The position numbers and the translations under genes are program-made. Shown here piece by piece: positions 33,547 to 47,700 of a DNA stretch of 64,000 nucleotides. A model generated the notes under the pieces. It was not told the origin of the DNA. It saw only the letters and a list, made by a program, of their open reading frames with translations, and made no database searches. The stretch is from Crossaster papposus (Eukaryota > Echinodermata > Asteroidea > Velatida > Solasteridae). The number at the start of each line of letters is the position of its first letter. Position 1 is the stretch's first letter. Location: NCBI GenBank assembly GCA_037893245.1, contig JBAIAA010000313.1, forward strand, positions 1,114,001-1,178,000, written 5' to 3'.

Positions 33547-33963
33547 TATTATCGCATTTCAGAATGTCCAATCAGCAAATGCAATCAAAGACCAATCAGA
33601 TCCCATGGTTCGAAAGCAGCGCATCTTTAATATAACAACAAAAACTGGAAGTATTGCTAGTGTTCATGACTTCATGCGTTTTGCGCGTACGTAAGACGGT
33701 CATCAAGCTCTTGACCAATGACAAGCTCTGCTTTGCAGGCTCCACCCCAAGCGTCACTCCCTTCGACTATACTGTCCACGTCCTTAATTAGAATTCCACA
33801 ATGAGCCCTGTCTGCGATTGTTCGTTTTATTTCACTCCGTTGATTTGCAACGAAGGTCGTGAAGAGGACAATGCAACGCTATACTTCACGGCTCGGATGT
33901 TATAGGACTCTTTATGGCGATAGTGCAGGCCCGTACGCAGGGGGTGCGACGAGTGCCTACGCA

Positions 33964-33983
33964 CCCCCCCCCCCCCCCCCCCC
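33964..33983. repeat. 20-bp poly-C tract
   Basis: A pure C run after GCCTACGCA, followed by A-rich sequence. The preceding GGCCCGTACGCAGGGGGTGC looks like the terminus of a dispersed repeat; the rest of that repeat was not delimited. Confidence 0.8.
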
Positions 33984-35203
33984 AAAAAAAATCAAAAAAA
34001 ATAACCAAAGTTTTTGAGGCAAATAATGGTATTTTGATGTAGAAATAACGGTACCGTACCACAAAAAAATAAATGACATTGGGATTCATAATACTTCTCG
34101 TAGGTTAGACCCATACCGTGTATACAATCGGCGGCTTCAAGAGTGTTCTTGGTGAACACCAGTCTGTTGAGTTACTCCCTTTTATATAAAAGTTTTACAT
34201 TTCTAAAGACGAGTTGTATTTTCAGAAGACATCGTCCCACGTACGCCAAGTGATTATTATTTACATAGCCGACATATCATTTGAAAAGAATCACAATCCT
34301 TTAGGTACGTCTTTTAGTCAGCCAGGCGGATAAAAGCACCATATTTGACATGAAGATCCCTTAGGGCCTAGTAATTAATGTTAGCCCACCATAAGGTTTT
34401 AATCATGGTAACTGTGCCAGTATACAACTTGGTGAATTTGAAGCTTATCAATACTGAGGTTTGGCAAGACTACTTGATGATATCTGGAGCCAAGGTAAAT
34501 GCGCGCAATCTAAGGGTATGATTTCGACTGTGACTATGTCCTCATGATTATTCAGTCACTTAAATGCTTTACAAAATGTTATTGCAGTAAGGAACTGTAA
34601 GTAAAATCACCAAAATAAACTTTGAAAAAAATATACATATATATTATATATATATCCAAATATGGGAACAAATTATAGTATACGACAGGTATTAAAGATT
34701 TTTGCAAGTTAGGCATATTTCTACAGAAAATCCAGCTTGGTAACCATCATTTTCGGATTCAGCACCCCAAAATAGCTATGTTACAAACTCTACTAAAAAA
34801 AATGCCTCTTTTTGCCCTAAATGAGCCCCGTTTTTAAAATATCGCCTAGACTATAATAGTTCTTATTGCCGGACAACCATTATTAAAGTAATAGAAGGAA
34901 GTGTGTTGTTAATCTCCATTGTTGCAAATCCACAAGTAAAAAAGAAATTAAACAATCGGCTACCGAACTCGTTGTGAAATTCTATAGACATCGACTGTCG
35001 GATGGGACATTGATGTAAAACAGCTCGTGTTGATCTTTTTATCCAGTTTAAAGATTTTTTAATAAATAAATAAATGAATAAATAAACAATAAATAATTAT
35101 GAAATGACAAACATTGTAATTCAAATTAGACAAAAATAATTGAAATTGGTTCCAAAGTTACATCATTAATGCTAGCTCTACAGTCTTCGGACTATTAATA
35201 TCG
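33984..35203. other. AT-rich intergenic stretch, nothing assigned
   Basis: Contains short AT microsatellites near 34630-34655 and 35060-35100. No exon, RNA gene or repeat family could be supported. Confidence 0.45.
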
Positions 35204-35287
35204 TATGGTGGCCCTGGAGGGACACCGCGGATCGTGAATATTGCCGTCAATATTCACGACATGCGTGTCTCTCCAGGGCCACCATAT
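35204..35287. repeat. 84-bp near-perfect hairpin
   Basis: ATGGTGGCCCTGGAGGGACAC is mirrored by GTGTCTCTCCAGGGCCACCAT, and the inner TCGTGAATATTG pairs with CAATATTCACGA across a 4-nt loop. It shares the TCGTGAATATT motif with the palindrome at 30323. Confidence 0.75.
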
Positions 35288-35619
35288 CGACGCGACAAGC
35301 CGAGATTGGTCAGAGTTTTGTGTTGTGTCAGAGCATAGAGCATGCAAGGAACAAATTTTCTGTGCCAGGAGTTATTCACTCCTAATATCATTTAATCATT
35401 CTTTTATTGGGGTTTTTGTTTATTAAAAATTCCTGTAAAGTTGTAATATTTATCTAGATTTTATTTGTTTGTATGTTACCATTCGAGTAAGGATTGACAG
35501 GCTTTCGAGTCACAGTGTTTAATTATACTTTTGTCGATCCTGGCCAGCTTTAATTGGGTTGTTTTTGTTTAGTTAAATCTGTTTGTTTCGTGGATTGCTT
35601 GTTGTATCCCACTGGGCAT

Positions 35620-36600
35620 TTTACCCGATATTACCCGGGTTGTAACGAGTAATAACGCTAGTTATTACTGGGTAACATACCGATATTACCTTGGCTGTAA
35701 CAAGTAAAAATGAGTAATAACGCGTAGTTATTACTGGGTAATAACGGGGAAATAGTAGACAAATATTTCCCTGTTATATATTTACCCCATTTTACCCAAT
35801 ATTACCCAATATTACCAGGTAGAATGTTACCGATATTTCCGGCATTGCATTGTTATTACCACCCGATATTACCCTATTTACCCAATATTACCAGTGAGAA
35901 TGTAACCGTGAGAATGTAACCGTTATTTCCGACAATGCATTGTTATTACCACCGAATATTTTCCCCTTTACCCAATATTACCAGAGAATGTTACCGTTAT
36001 TTCTGGCATTGCATTGTTATTACCAGCCGATATTACCCTGTTTACCCAATAATTATTGGTTAATTGGTTAATTATATGGGTTAATACTACATGTAATATT
36101 ACGATACTACGGAACAATACTACAATACTACAATGTATACACATAAAAATCCACTCTTCTGAGCTTGCCACTCCTATATTCTTAGTGTGTACTTAAATGC
36201 TATATATGTGCCCAATATCACCGCCGTCAGTAATCACAGTTTGCAATTATTTTTTTTGTTAATTTATTTGTGTGTTGGCTTTTTGGCAAATTTGTTTCTT
36301 TGAGACTTGGAGTAAATAAATATTACACAATTATCTCTACGAAAACACCCTAAACGTGTCGCTATTACGCAAAACATAACGTTTATGTAGAAAAAGTAAC
36401 AAAAATGTTTCACCAAGGTTTATCACGCCCACTTGGGGTCAACATGTAAATTGAGGTCACCCGATATTACCCTATTTACCCAGTATTACCATGGAGAATG
36501 TAACTGATATTCCTGGCATTTCCGTGTTATTACCACCTAATATTGACCTTACCAAATATTACCAAGGAGAATGTAACCGATAATTCTGGCATTTCATAAA
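35620..36600. repeat. Degenerate ATTACC-rich tandem repeats
   Basis: A region dominated by ATTACCC, GGTAATA and CCCAATATTACCAG words. An approximately 75-90-bp unit (GGCATTGCATTGTTATTACC followed by GATATTACCCTATTTACCC) recurs near 35830-36060 and again near 36460-36590. Divergence between units is high. Confidence 0.6.
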
Positions 36601-37018
36601 TTTACTGTTATTCCTCAAGTTCCCAATGTTATAACCAATTCAAGCCTTTCACCATTACCCACATTATCTGTATTTATCTTGTTTTTACTCGGTAAAATGT
36701 TGGTTTCAACGGGGTAATAACAGTAATATCAGTAATATTTGAACTTAGAATTTTAGCTTGGATTGCTATAATTTTACCGTTATTACTCAAGTTCCCAGTG
36801 TTATAACCAATTCAAGCCTTTCACCATTACCCACATTACATGTATTTATCTTGTTGTTACTCTGTAAAATGTCGCTTTTAACGGGGTAATAACAGTAATA
36901 TTTAAACTTTGACATTTTGCTGGAATTGCTACTAATTTTACTGTTATTACTTAAGTTCCCGATGTTATAACGAATTCAACCCTTTCACCATAACCCACAT
37001 TATACCTGTATTATATAG
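36600..37018. repeat. About 170-bp tandem repeat, 2.5 copies, at the satellite boundary
   Basis: Three starts at about 36600, 36774 and 36938 share TTACTGTTATT, CAAGTTCCCAATGTTATAAC and CCTTTCACCATTACCCACAT. The third copy is cut off where the 1.75-kb satellite begins. Confidence 0.75.
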
Positions 37019-38089
37019 CTCTATCCTACATCTGCTCAAAGAAAGAAGGAGAAACTGTGTTTTCAGGGTTAACTTGAGCCGCCCACGCATTAATTGTCCG
37101 AAAATTCAACTTATTTTATGTCGATAGAGGGCGCGCCACACAAATAGAAGTCACCGGCAAAGCGAGGGCTCAAAGGAAACAACACAAAATCAGACAAACG
37201 GCGCTGCCTCGCGACACTCGGGAGTAGGTTGGCAATGTATATATTTTTCATTGGAAATTTTGAAATTTAAATAAAATTGTCTTGTTTGCATTGGGTAAGA
37301 ATTTGGCAAAAAATATCTTCGGTCAACCCACCCAAAATTGAAAAGAATATGACATGCTGGTCGTCATGTTTCTGTAGTCCCTGAACACGTGAGAGTTCGA
37401 AGTATTTTAATAAGATCGTGAAAGTATAGGCGTTTTAGCCCTTAGGTCTATGGGAATTGATTTGCTCCGTTTCACCCAATGAGGGCTCTGTGTTAATAAC
37501 GGATCGTACGAAATGTTGTCGTGGTAAGGCCTGGTCACAACGAACCCACGACGCATTTGTTCCACGACACGACATAAAAAGTGGGCAGATCGTGGGTCAT
37601 CGGGGTCGTCGCAAGACAGTCCTACGAAATTTCGAGCATCGTGGCATCGATGTAACTACATGTACGTAGTACGGACGGGTAATGACGCCTTGATCAAGGC
37701 TAAAGAAAACTATACATAGAAAGTTCAAGAAATTTAAAAATCGTATTATTCTCTATTCCACATCTTGTGAAAGTCCAAGGGTGGCATCGAAATGGATTTA
37801 GAAATTACAAGTCGATTTGCAAGCGGGGTGGGGGGGGGGGGCTACATTGTACGTTTGCACTTTCACAAACATAGCATTCAAATGTATTGTTACGTCGAGC
37901 GACACATCAGAGCCAACACACCCCGCTTGCGTACATTGACCGACTCCCATATAGGACTCTTCACCCTGGCGAATTAAGCCGTTGAGCTAACTCCGGTTGG
38001 TATTTGAAGACTATAATTTAATTCTTTTAAAGATAAGATTACGAAATTGCGCGCGTTAAAACTGCGAAAAAAAAGAAAAAAAAAACATC

Positions 38090-38165
38090 GGCCAGGACGA
38101 GGACTCGAACCCAGGCGATGAAACCCCGCAAACGAGGAGCCTAACCACTCGGCCATTGGACTACC
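38090..38165 (-). other. tRNA-like sequence type 1 (class-II-like, pseudo-tRNA), example from first monomer
   Basis: On the minus strand a consensus A box (TGGCCGAGTGG) and B box (GGTTCGAGTCC) are spaced as in a tRNA gene. The anticodon region folds as CCTCG-TTTG-CGGGG with a 4-nt loop, and the acceptor ends do not pair, so it is unlikely to be a functional tRNA. Further copies start at 39844, 41602, 43356, 45111, 46861, 48611, 50354, 52123, 54158, 55900, 57669, 59704, 61465 and 63216. Confidence 0.7.
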
Positions 38166-38469
38166 AGTCGACATAGTTTCAAATCGATGTGACTTATGTT
38201 TGAAAACTAGAGTATTAGCTCCAGTATAGAATGAAGAACAAAAAAAGTTATGTGGTGTTGACCAAGCATTCAGGGGATCGGACCCATGACTTTACTCATT
38301 GAACGACCACCCATATAGGACTCTTTTGGGTTCTAGGATTCCCGGCCCACCACACATCCTTCCCTGTCCATGTTCGTGTAACCCGTAGGCCACGCAACCG
38401 TAAAGGGAGGACTGACGGAGCGAGGCCCTAGCTCTTGCCGCCTATGCAAGCAAACGAGCTCCGTCCCTA

Positions 38470-38545
38470 TACTAAGGTGCGCACCTGAACACCGCGGACA
38501 GTACCAGCCTGACGAATTAAGCCCCTGGGCTAACTCCGGTTGGTG
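38470..38545 (-). other. Second tRNA-like A-box segment in each half-monomer
   Basis: Downstream of the type 2 sequence on the minus strand, CCGGAGTTAGCTCAGNGG resembles the start of a tRNA with a TTAGCTCAGNGG A box (here TTAGCCCAGGGG). A weak TTCAGGTGCGC follows where a B box would be. The same segment follows type 1 near 37975-38000 as GTTAGCTCAACGG. These look like degraded tRNA-derived parts. Confidence 0.4.
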
Positions 38546-38623
38546 ATTGAAGACGATCAATTAATTCTTTTATAGATAAGATTGCGAAATCGCGCGCGTT
38601 AAAACTGAGGAAAAAATGACGTC

Positions 38624-38701
38624 GGGCAGAACGGGGACTCGAACCCAGGCGATGGAACCCCGCAGACGAGGAGCCTAACCACTCGGCCATTCGACTACCA
38701 G
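38624..38701 (-). other. tRNA-like sequence type 2, example from first monomer
   Basis: Paralogue of type 1 about 535 bp away in the same monomer, with the same A box and a B box of GGTTCGAGTCC or, in some monomers, GGTTCGAGACC. The hairpin in the anticodon position is CCTCG-TCTG-CGGGG. The T stem pairs better than in type 1, and the acceptor is partly paired. Copies start at 40377, 42136, 43890, 45644, 47395, 49146, 50888, 52938, 54693, 56434, 58484, 60237, 61999 and 63750. Confidence 0.7.
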
Positions 38702-41700
38702 TCAACACTGTTTGAAATCGATGTGACTTAATAGGTTTGGAAGCTGGAGTAATAGCTCTATCCTACATCTGCTCAAAGGAAGAAGGAGAAACTGTGTTTT
38801 CAGGGTTAATGAGCCGCCCACGCATTAATTGTCAGAAAATTCGACTTATTTTATGTCGATAGAGGGCGCGCCACACAAATAGAAGTCACCGGCAAAGCGC
38901 GGGCTCAAAGGAAACAACACAAAATCAGACAAACGGCGCTGCCTCGCGACACTCGGGAGTAGGTTGGCAATGTATATATTTTTCATTGGAAATTTAGAAA
39001 TTTAAATAAAATTGTCTTGTTTGCATTGGGTAAGAATTTTGCAAAAAAAATCTTCGGTCAACCCACCCAAAATTGAAAAGAATATGACATGCTGGTCGTC
39101 ATGTTTCTGTAGTCCCTGAACACGTGAGAGTTCGAAGTATTTTAATAAGATCGTGAAAGTATAGGCGTTTTAGCCCTTAGGTCTATGGGAATTGATTTGC
39201 TCCGTTTCACCCAAAGGGCTCTGTGTTAATAAACCCCGGTCACAACGGATCGTACGAAATGTTGTCGTGGTAAGGCCTGGTCACAACGAACCCCCGACGC
39301 ATTTGTTCACGACACGACATAAAATGTGGGCAGATCGTGGGTCAACGGGGGTCGTCGCAAGACAGTCCTACGAAATTTCGAGCATCGTGGCATCGATGTA
39401 CGTACATGTACGTACGGACGGGTAATGACGCCTTGATCAAGGCTAAAGAAAACTATGCATAGAAAGTTCAAGAAATTTAAAAATCGTATTATTCTCTATT
39501 CCACATCTTGTGAAAGTCCAAGGGTGGCATCGAAAAGGATTTAGAAATTACAAGTCGATTTGCAAGCGCGGGTGGGTGGGGGGGGGGGGGGGGGGGGCTA
39601 CATTGTACGTTTGCACTTTCACAAACATAGCATTCAAATGTATTGTTACGTCGAGCGACACATCAGAGCCAACACACCCCGCTTGCGTACATTGACCGAC
39701 TCCCATATAGGACTCTTCACCCTGGCGAATTAAGCCGTTGAGCTAACTCCGGTTGGTATTTGAAGACTATAATTTAATTCTTTTAAAGATAAGATTACGA
39801 AATTGCGCGCGTTAAAACTGCGAAAAAAAAGAAAACAAACATCGGCCAGGACGAGGACTCGAACCCAGGCGATGAAACCCCGCAAACGAGGAGCCTAACC
39901 ACTCGGCCATTGGACTACCAGTCGACATTGTTTCAAATCGATGTGACTTATGTTTGAAAACTGGAGTATTAGCTCCAGTATAGAATGAAGAAAAAAAAAG
40001 TTATGTGGTGTTGACCAAGCATTCAGGGGATCGGACCCATGACTTTACTCATTGAACGACCACCCATATAGGACTCTTTTGGGTTCTAGGATTCCCGGCC
40101 CACCACACATCCTTCCCTGTCCATGTTCATGTAACCCGTAGGCCACGCAACCGTAAAGGGAGGACTGACGGAGCGAGGCCCTAGCTCTTGCCGCCTATGC
40201 AAGCAAACGAGCTCCGTCCCTATACTAAGGTGCGCACCTGAACTCCGCGGACAGTACCAGCCTGACGAATTAAGCCGCTGAGCTAACTCCGGTTGGTGAT
40301 TGAAGACGATCAATTAATTCTTTTATAGATAAGATTGCGAAATCGCGCGCGTTAAAACTGAGGAAAAAATGACGTCGGGCAGAACGGGGTCTCGAACCCA
40401 GGCGATGGAACCCCGCAGACGAGGAGCCTAACCACTCGGCCATTCGACTACCAGTCAACACTGTTTGAAATCCATGTGACTTAATAGGTATGGAAGCTGG
40501 AGTAATACCTCTATCCTACATCTGCTCAAAGGAAGAAGGAGAAACTGTGTTTTCAGGGTTAATGAGCCGCCCACGCATTAATTGTCCGAAAATTCTACTT
40601 ATTTTATGTCGATAGAGGGCGCGCCACACAAATAGAAGTCACCGGCAAAGCGCGGGCTCAAAGGAAACAACACAAAATTAGACAAACGGCGCTGCCTCGC
40701 GACACTCCGGAGTAGGTTGGCAATGTATATATTTTTCATTGGAAATTTAGAAATTTAAATAAAATTGTCTTGTTTGCATTGGGTAAGAATTTTGCAAAAA
40801 AAATCTTCGGTCAACCCACCCAAAATTGAAAAGAATATGACATGCTGGTCGTCATGTTTCTGTAGTCCCTGAACACGTGAGAGTTCGAAGTATTTTAATA
40901 AGATCGTGAAAGTGTAGGCGTTTTAGCCCTTAGGTCTATGGGAATTGATTTGCTCCGTTTCACCCAAAGGGCTCTGTGTTAATAAACCCCGGTCACAACG
41001 GATCGTACGAAATGTTGTCGTGGTAAGGCCTGGTCACAACGAACCCCCGACGCATTTGTTCCACGACACGACATAAAATGTGGGCAGATCGTGGGTCATC
41101 GGGTTTCGTCGCAAGACAGTCCTACGAAATTTCGAGCATCGTGGCATCGATGTACGTACATGTACGTACGGACGGGTAATGACGCCTTGATCTAGGCTAA
41201 AGAAAACTATGCATAGAAAGTTCAAGAAATTTAAAAATCGTATTATTCTCTATTCCACATCTTGTGAAAGTCCAAGGGTGGCATCGAAATGGATTTAGAA
41301 ATTACAAGTCGATTTGCAAGCGCGGGTGGGTGGGTGGGGGGGGGGGGGGGGGGGGCTACATTGTACGTTTGCACTTTCACAAACATAGCATTCAAATGTA
41401 TTGTTACGTCGAGCGACACATCAGAGCCAACACACCCCGCTTGCGTACATTGACCGACTCCCATATAGGACTCTTCACCCTGGCGAATTAAGCCGTTGAG
41501 CTAACTCCGGTTGGTATTTGAAGACTATAATTTAATTCTTTTAAAGATAAGATTACGAAATTGCGCGCGTTAAAACTGCGAAAAAAAAGAAAACAAACAT
41601 CGGCCAGGACGAGGACTCGAACCCAGGCGATGAAACCCCGCAAACGAGGAGCCTAACCACTCGGCCATTGGACTACCAGTCGACATAGTTTCAAATCGAT

Positions 41701-44700
41701 GTGACTTATGTTTGAAAACTGGAGTATTAGCTCCAGTATAGAATGAAGAAAAAAAAAAGTTATGTGGTGTTGACCAAGCATTCAGGGGATCGGACCCATG
41801 ACTTTACTCATTGAACGACCACCCATATAGGACTCTTTTGGGTTCTAGGATTCCCGGCCCACCACACATCCTTCCCTGTCCATGTTCATGTAACCCGTAG
41901 GCCACGCAACCGTAAAGGGAGGACTGACGGAGCGAGGCCCTAGCTCTTGCCGCCTATGCAAGCAAACGAGCTCCGTCCCTATACTAAGGTGCGCACCTGA
42001 ACTCCGCGGACAGTACCAGCCTGACGAATTAAGCCGCTGAGCTAACTCCGGTTGGTAATTGAAGACGATCAATTAATTCTTTTATAGATAAGATTGCGAA
42101 ATCGCGCGCGTTAAAACTGAGGAAAAAATGACGTCGGGCAGAACGGGGTCTCGAACCCAGGCGATGGAACCCCGCAGACGAGGAGCCTAACCACTCGGCC
42201 ATTCGACTACCAGTCAACACTGTTTGAAATCGATGTGACTTAATAGGTATGGAAGCTGGAGTAATACCTCTATCCTACATCTGCTCAAAGGAAGAAGGAG
42301 AAACTGTGTTTTCAGGGTTAATGAGCCGCCCACGCATTAATTGTCCGAAAATTCTACTTATTTTATGTCGATAGAGGGCGCGCCACACAAATAGAAGTCA
42401 CCGGCAAAGCGCGGGCTCAAAGGAAACAACACAAAATCAGACAAACGGCGCTGCCTCGCGACACTCGGGAGTAGGTTGGCAATGTATATATTTTTCATTG
42501 GAAATTTAGAAATTTAAATAAAATTGTCTTGTTTGCATTGGGTAAGAATTTTGCAAAAAAAATCTTCGGTCAACCCACCCAAAATTGAAAAGAATATGAC
42601 ATGCTGGTCGTCATGTTTCTGTAGTCCCTGAACACGTGAGAGTTCGAAGTATTTTAATAAGATCGTGAAAGTATAGGCGTTTTAGCCCTTAGGTCTATGG
42701 GAATTGATTTGCTCCGTTTCACCCAAAGGGCTCTGTGTTAATAAACCCCGGTCACAACGGATCGTACGAAATGTTGTCGTGGTAAGGCCTGGTCACAACG
42801 AACCCCCGACGCATATGTTCCACGACACGACATAAAATGTGGGCAGATCGTGGGTCATCGGGGGTCGTCGCAAGACAGTCCTACGAAATTTCGAGCATCG
42901 TGGCATCGATGTACGTACATGTACGTACGGACGGGTAATGACGCCTTGATCTAGGCTAAAGAAAACTATGCATAGAAAGTTCAAGAAATTTAAAAATCGT
43001 ATAATTCTCTATTTCACATCTTGTGAAAGTCCAAGGGTGGCATCGAAATGGATTTAGAAATTACAAGTCGATTTGCAAGCGCGGGTGGGTGGGGGGGGGG
43101 GGGGGGGCTACATTGTACGTTTGCACTTTCACAAACATAGCATTCAAATGTATTGTTACGTCGAGCGACACATCAGAGCCAACACACCCCGCTTGCGTAC
43201 ATTGACCGACTCCCATATAGGACTCTTCACCCTGGCGAATTAAGCCGTTGAGCTAACTCCGGTTGGTATTTGAAGACTATAATTTAATTCTTTTAAAGAT
43301 AAGATTACGAAATTGCGCGCGTTAAAACTGCGAAAAAAAAGAAAAAAAAAACATCGGCCAGGACGAGGACTCGAACCCAGGCGATGAAACCCCGCAAACG
43401 AGGAGCCTAACCACTCGGCCATTGGACTACCAGTCGACATAGTTTCAAATCGATGTGACTTATGTTTGAAAACTAGAGTATTAGCTCCAGTATAGAATGA
43501 AGAACAAAAAAAGTTATGTGGTGTTGACCAAGCATTCAGGGGATCGGACCCATGACTTTACTCATTGAACGACCACCCATATAGGACTCTTTTGGGTTCT
43601 AGGATTCCCGGCCCACCACACATCCTTCCCTGTCCATGTTCGTGTAACCCGTAGGCCACGCAACCGTAAAGGGAGGACTGACGGAGCGAGGCCCTAGCTC
43701 TTGCCGCCTATGCAAGCAAACGAGCTCCGTCCCTATACTAAGGTGCGCACCTGAACACCGCGGACAGTACCAGCCTGACGAATTAAGCCCCTGGGCTAAC
43801 TCCGGTTGGTGATTGAAGACGATCAATTAATTCTTTTATAGATAAGATTGCGAAATCGCGCGCGTTAAAACTGAGGAAAAAATGACGTCGGGCAGAACGG
43901 GGACTCGAACCCAGGCGATGGAACCCCGCAGACGAGGAGCCTAACCACTCGGCCATTCGACTACCAGTCAACACTGTTTGAAATCGATGTGACTTAATAG
44001 GTTTGGAAGCTGGAGTAATAGCTCTATCCTACATCTGCTCAAAGGAAGAAGGAGAAACTGTGTTTTCAGGGTTAATGAGCCGCCCACGCATTAATTGTCA
44101 GAAAATTCGACTTATTTTATGTCGATAGAGGGCGCGCCACACAAATAGAAGTCACCGGCAAAGCGCGGGCTCAAAGGAAACAACACAAAATCAGACAAAC
44201 GGCGCTGCCTCGCGACACTCGGGAGTAGGTTGGCAATGTATATATTTTTCATTGGAAATTTAGAAATTTAAATAAAATTGTCTTGTTTGCATTGGGTAAG
44301 AATTTTGCAAAAAAAATCTTCGGTCAACCCACCCAAAATTGAAAAGAATATGACATGCTGGTCGTCATGTTTCTGTAGTCCCTGAACACGTGAGAGTTCG
44401 AAGTATTTTAATAAGATCGTGAAAGTATAGGCGTTTTAGCCCTTAGGTCTATGGGAATTGATTTGCTCCGTTTCACCCAAAGGGCTCTGTGTTAATAAAC
44501 CCCGGTCACAACGGATCGTACGAAATGTTGTCGTGGTAAGGCCTGGTCACAACGAACCCCCGACGCATTTGTTCACGACACGACATAAAATGTGGGCAGA
44601 TCGTGGGTCAACGGGGGTCGTCGCAAGACAGTCCTACGAAATTTCGAGCATCGTGGCATCGATGTACGTACATGTACGTACGGACGGGTAATGACGCCTT

Positions 44701-47700
44701 GATCAAGGCTAAAGAAAACTATGCATAGAAAGTTCAAGAAATTTAAAAATCGTATTATTCTCTATTCCACATCTTGTGAAAGTCCAAGGGTGGCATCGAA
44801 AAGGATTTAGAAATTACAAGTCGATTTGCAAGCGCGGGTGGGTGGGGGGGGGGGGGGGGGGGGGCTACATTGTACGTTTGCACTTTCACAAACATAGCAT
44901 TCAAATGTATTGTTACGTCGAGCGACACATCAGAGCCAACACACCCCGCTTGCGTACATTGACCGACTCCCATATAGGACTCTTCACCCTGGCGAATTAA
45001 GCCGTTGAGCTAACTCCGGTTGGTATTTGAAGACTATAATTTAATTCTTTTAAAGATAAGATTACGAAATTGCGCGCGTTAAAACTGCGAAAAAAAAGAA
45101 AACAAACATCGGCCAGGACGAGGACTCGAACCCAGGCGATGAAACCCCGCAAACGAGGAGCCTAACCACTCGGCCATTGGACTACCAGTCGACATTGTTT
45201 CAAATCGATGTGACTTATGTTTGAAAACTGGAGTATTAGCTCCAGTATAGAATGAAGAAAAAAAAAGTTATGTGGTGTTGACCAAGCATTCAGGGGATCG
45301 GACCCATGACTTTACTCATTGAACGACCACCCATATAGGACTCTTTTGGGTTCTAGGATTCCCGGCCCACCACACATCCTTCCCTGTCCATGTTCATGTA
45401 ACCCGTAGGCCACGCAACCGTAAAGGGAGGACTGACGGAGCGAGGCCCTAGCTCTTGCCGCCTATGCAAGCAAACGAGCTCCGTCCCTATACTAAGGTGC
45501 GCACCTGAACTCCGCGGACAGTACCAGCCTGACGAATTAAGCCGCTGAGCTAACTCCGGTTGGTGATTGAAGACGATCAATTAATTCTTTTATAGATAAG
45601 ATTGCGAAATCGCGCGCGTTAAAACTGAGGAAAAAATGACGTCGGGCAGAACGGGGTCTCGAACCCAGGCGATGGAACCCCGCAGACGAGGAGCCTAACC
45701 ACTCGGCCATTCGACTACCAGTCAACACTGTTTGAAATCCATGTGACTTAATAGGTATGGAAGCTGGAGTAATACCTCTATCCTACATCTGCTCAAAGGA
45801 AGAAGGAGAAACTGTGTTTTCAGGGTTAATGAGCCGCCCACGCATTAATTGTCCGAAAATTCTACTTATTTTATGTCGATAGAGGGCGCGCCACACAAAT
45901 AGAAGTCACCGGCAAAGCGCGGGCTCAAAGGAAACAACACAAAATTAGACAAACGGCGCTGCCTCGCGACACTCCGGAGTAGGTTGGCAATGTATATATT
46001 TTTCATTGGAAATTTAGAAATTTAAATAAAATTGTCTTGTTTGCATTGGGTAAGAATTTTGCAAAAAAAATCTTCGGTCAACCCACCCAAAATTGAAAAG
46101 AATATGACATGCTGGTCGTCATGTTTCTGTAGTCCCTGAACACGTGAGAGTTCGAAGTATTTTAATAAGATCGTGAAAGTGTAGGCGTTTTAGCCCTTAG
46201 GTCTATGGGAATTGATTTGCTCCGTTTCACCCAAAGGGCTCTGTGTTAATAAACCCCGGTCACAACGGATCGTACGAAATGTTGTCGTGGTAAGGCCTGG
46301 TCACAACGAACCCCCGACGCATTTGTTCCACGACACGACATAAAATGTGGGCAGATCGTGGGTCATCGGGTTTCGTCGCAAGACAGTCCTACGAAATTTC
46401 GAGCATCGTGGCATCGATGTACGTACATGTACGTACGGACGGGTAATGACGCCTTGATCTAGGCTAAAGAAAACTATGCATAGAAAGTTCAAGAAATTTA
46501 AAAATCGTATTATTCTCTATTCCACATCTTGTGAAAGTCCAAGGGTGGCATCGAAATGGATTTAGAAATTACAAGTCGATTTGCAAGCGCGGGTGGGTGG
46601 GGGGGGGGGGGGGGCTACATTGTACGTTTGCACTTTCACAAACATAGCATTCAAATGTATTGTTACGTCGAGCGACACATCAGAGCCAACACACCCCGCT
46701 TGCGTACATTGACCGACTCCCATATAGGACTCTTCACCCTGGCGAATTAAGCCGTTGAGCTAACTCCGGTTGGTATTTGAAGACTATAATTTAATTCTTT
46801 TAAAGATAAGATTACGAAATTGCGCGCGTTAAAACTGCGAAAAAAAAGAAAACAAACATCGGCCAGGACGAGGACTCGAACCCAGGCGATGAAACCCCGC
46901 AAACGAGGAGCCTAACCACTCGGCCATTGGACTACCAGTCGACATAGTTTCAAATCGATGTGACTTATGTTTGAAAACTGGAGTATTAGCTCCAGTATAG
47001 AATGAAGAAAAAAAAAAGTTATGTGGTGTTGACCAAGCATTCAGGGGATCGGACCCATGACTTTACTCATTGAACGACCACCCATATAGGACTCTTTTGG
47101 GTTCTAGGATTCCCGGCCCACCACACATCCTTCCCTGTCCATGTTCATGTAACCCGTAGGCCACGCAACCGTAAAGGGAGGACTGACGGAGCGAGGCCCT
47201 AGCTCTTGCCGCCTATGCAAGCAAACGAGCTCCGTCCCTATACTAAGGTGCGCACCTGAACTCCGCGGACAGTACCAGCCTGACGAATTAAGCCGCTGAG
47301 CTAACTCCGGTTGGTAATTGAAGACGATCAATTAATTCTTTTATAGATAAGATTGCGAAATCGCGCGCGTTAAAACTGAGGAAAAAATGACGTCGGGCAG
47401 AACGGGGTCTCGAACCCAGGCGATGGAACCCCGCAGACGAGGAGCCTAACCACTCGGCCATTCGACTACCAGTCAACACTGTTTGAAATCGATGTGACTT
47501 AATAGGTATGGAAGCTGGAGTAATACCTCTATCCTACATCTGCTCAAAGGAAGAAGGAGAAACTGTGTTTTCAGGGTTAATGAGCCGCCCACGCATTAAT
47601 TGTCCGAAAATTCTACTTATTTTATGTCGATAGAGGGCGCGCCACACAAATAGAAGTCACCGGCAAAGCGCGGGCTCAAAGGAAACAACACAAAATCAGA

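Noticed and set aside
38090-38701. Calling the tRNA-like sequences functional tRNA genes
   Set aside because: A and B boxes are good, but the anticodon position folds into a 4-nt loop and acceptor stems pair poorly, so no anticodon can be assigned with confidence.
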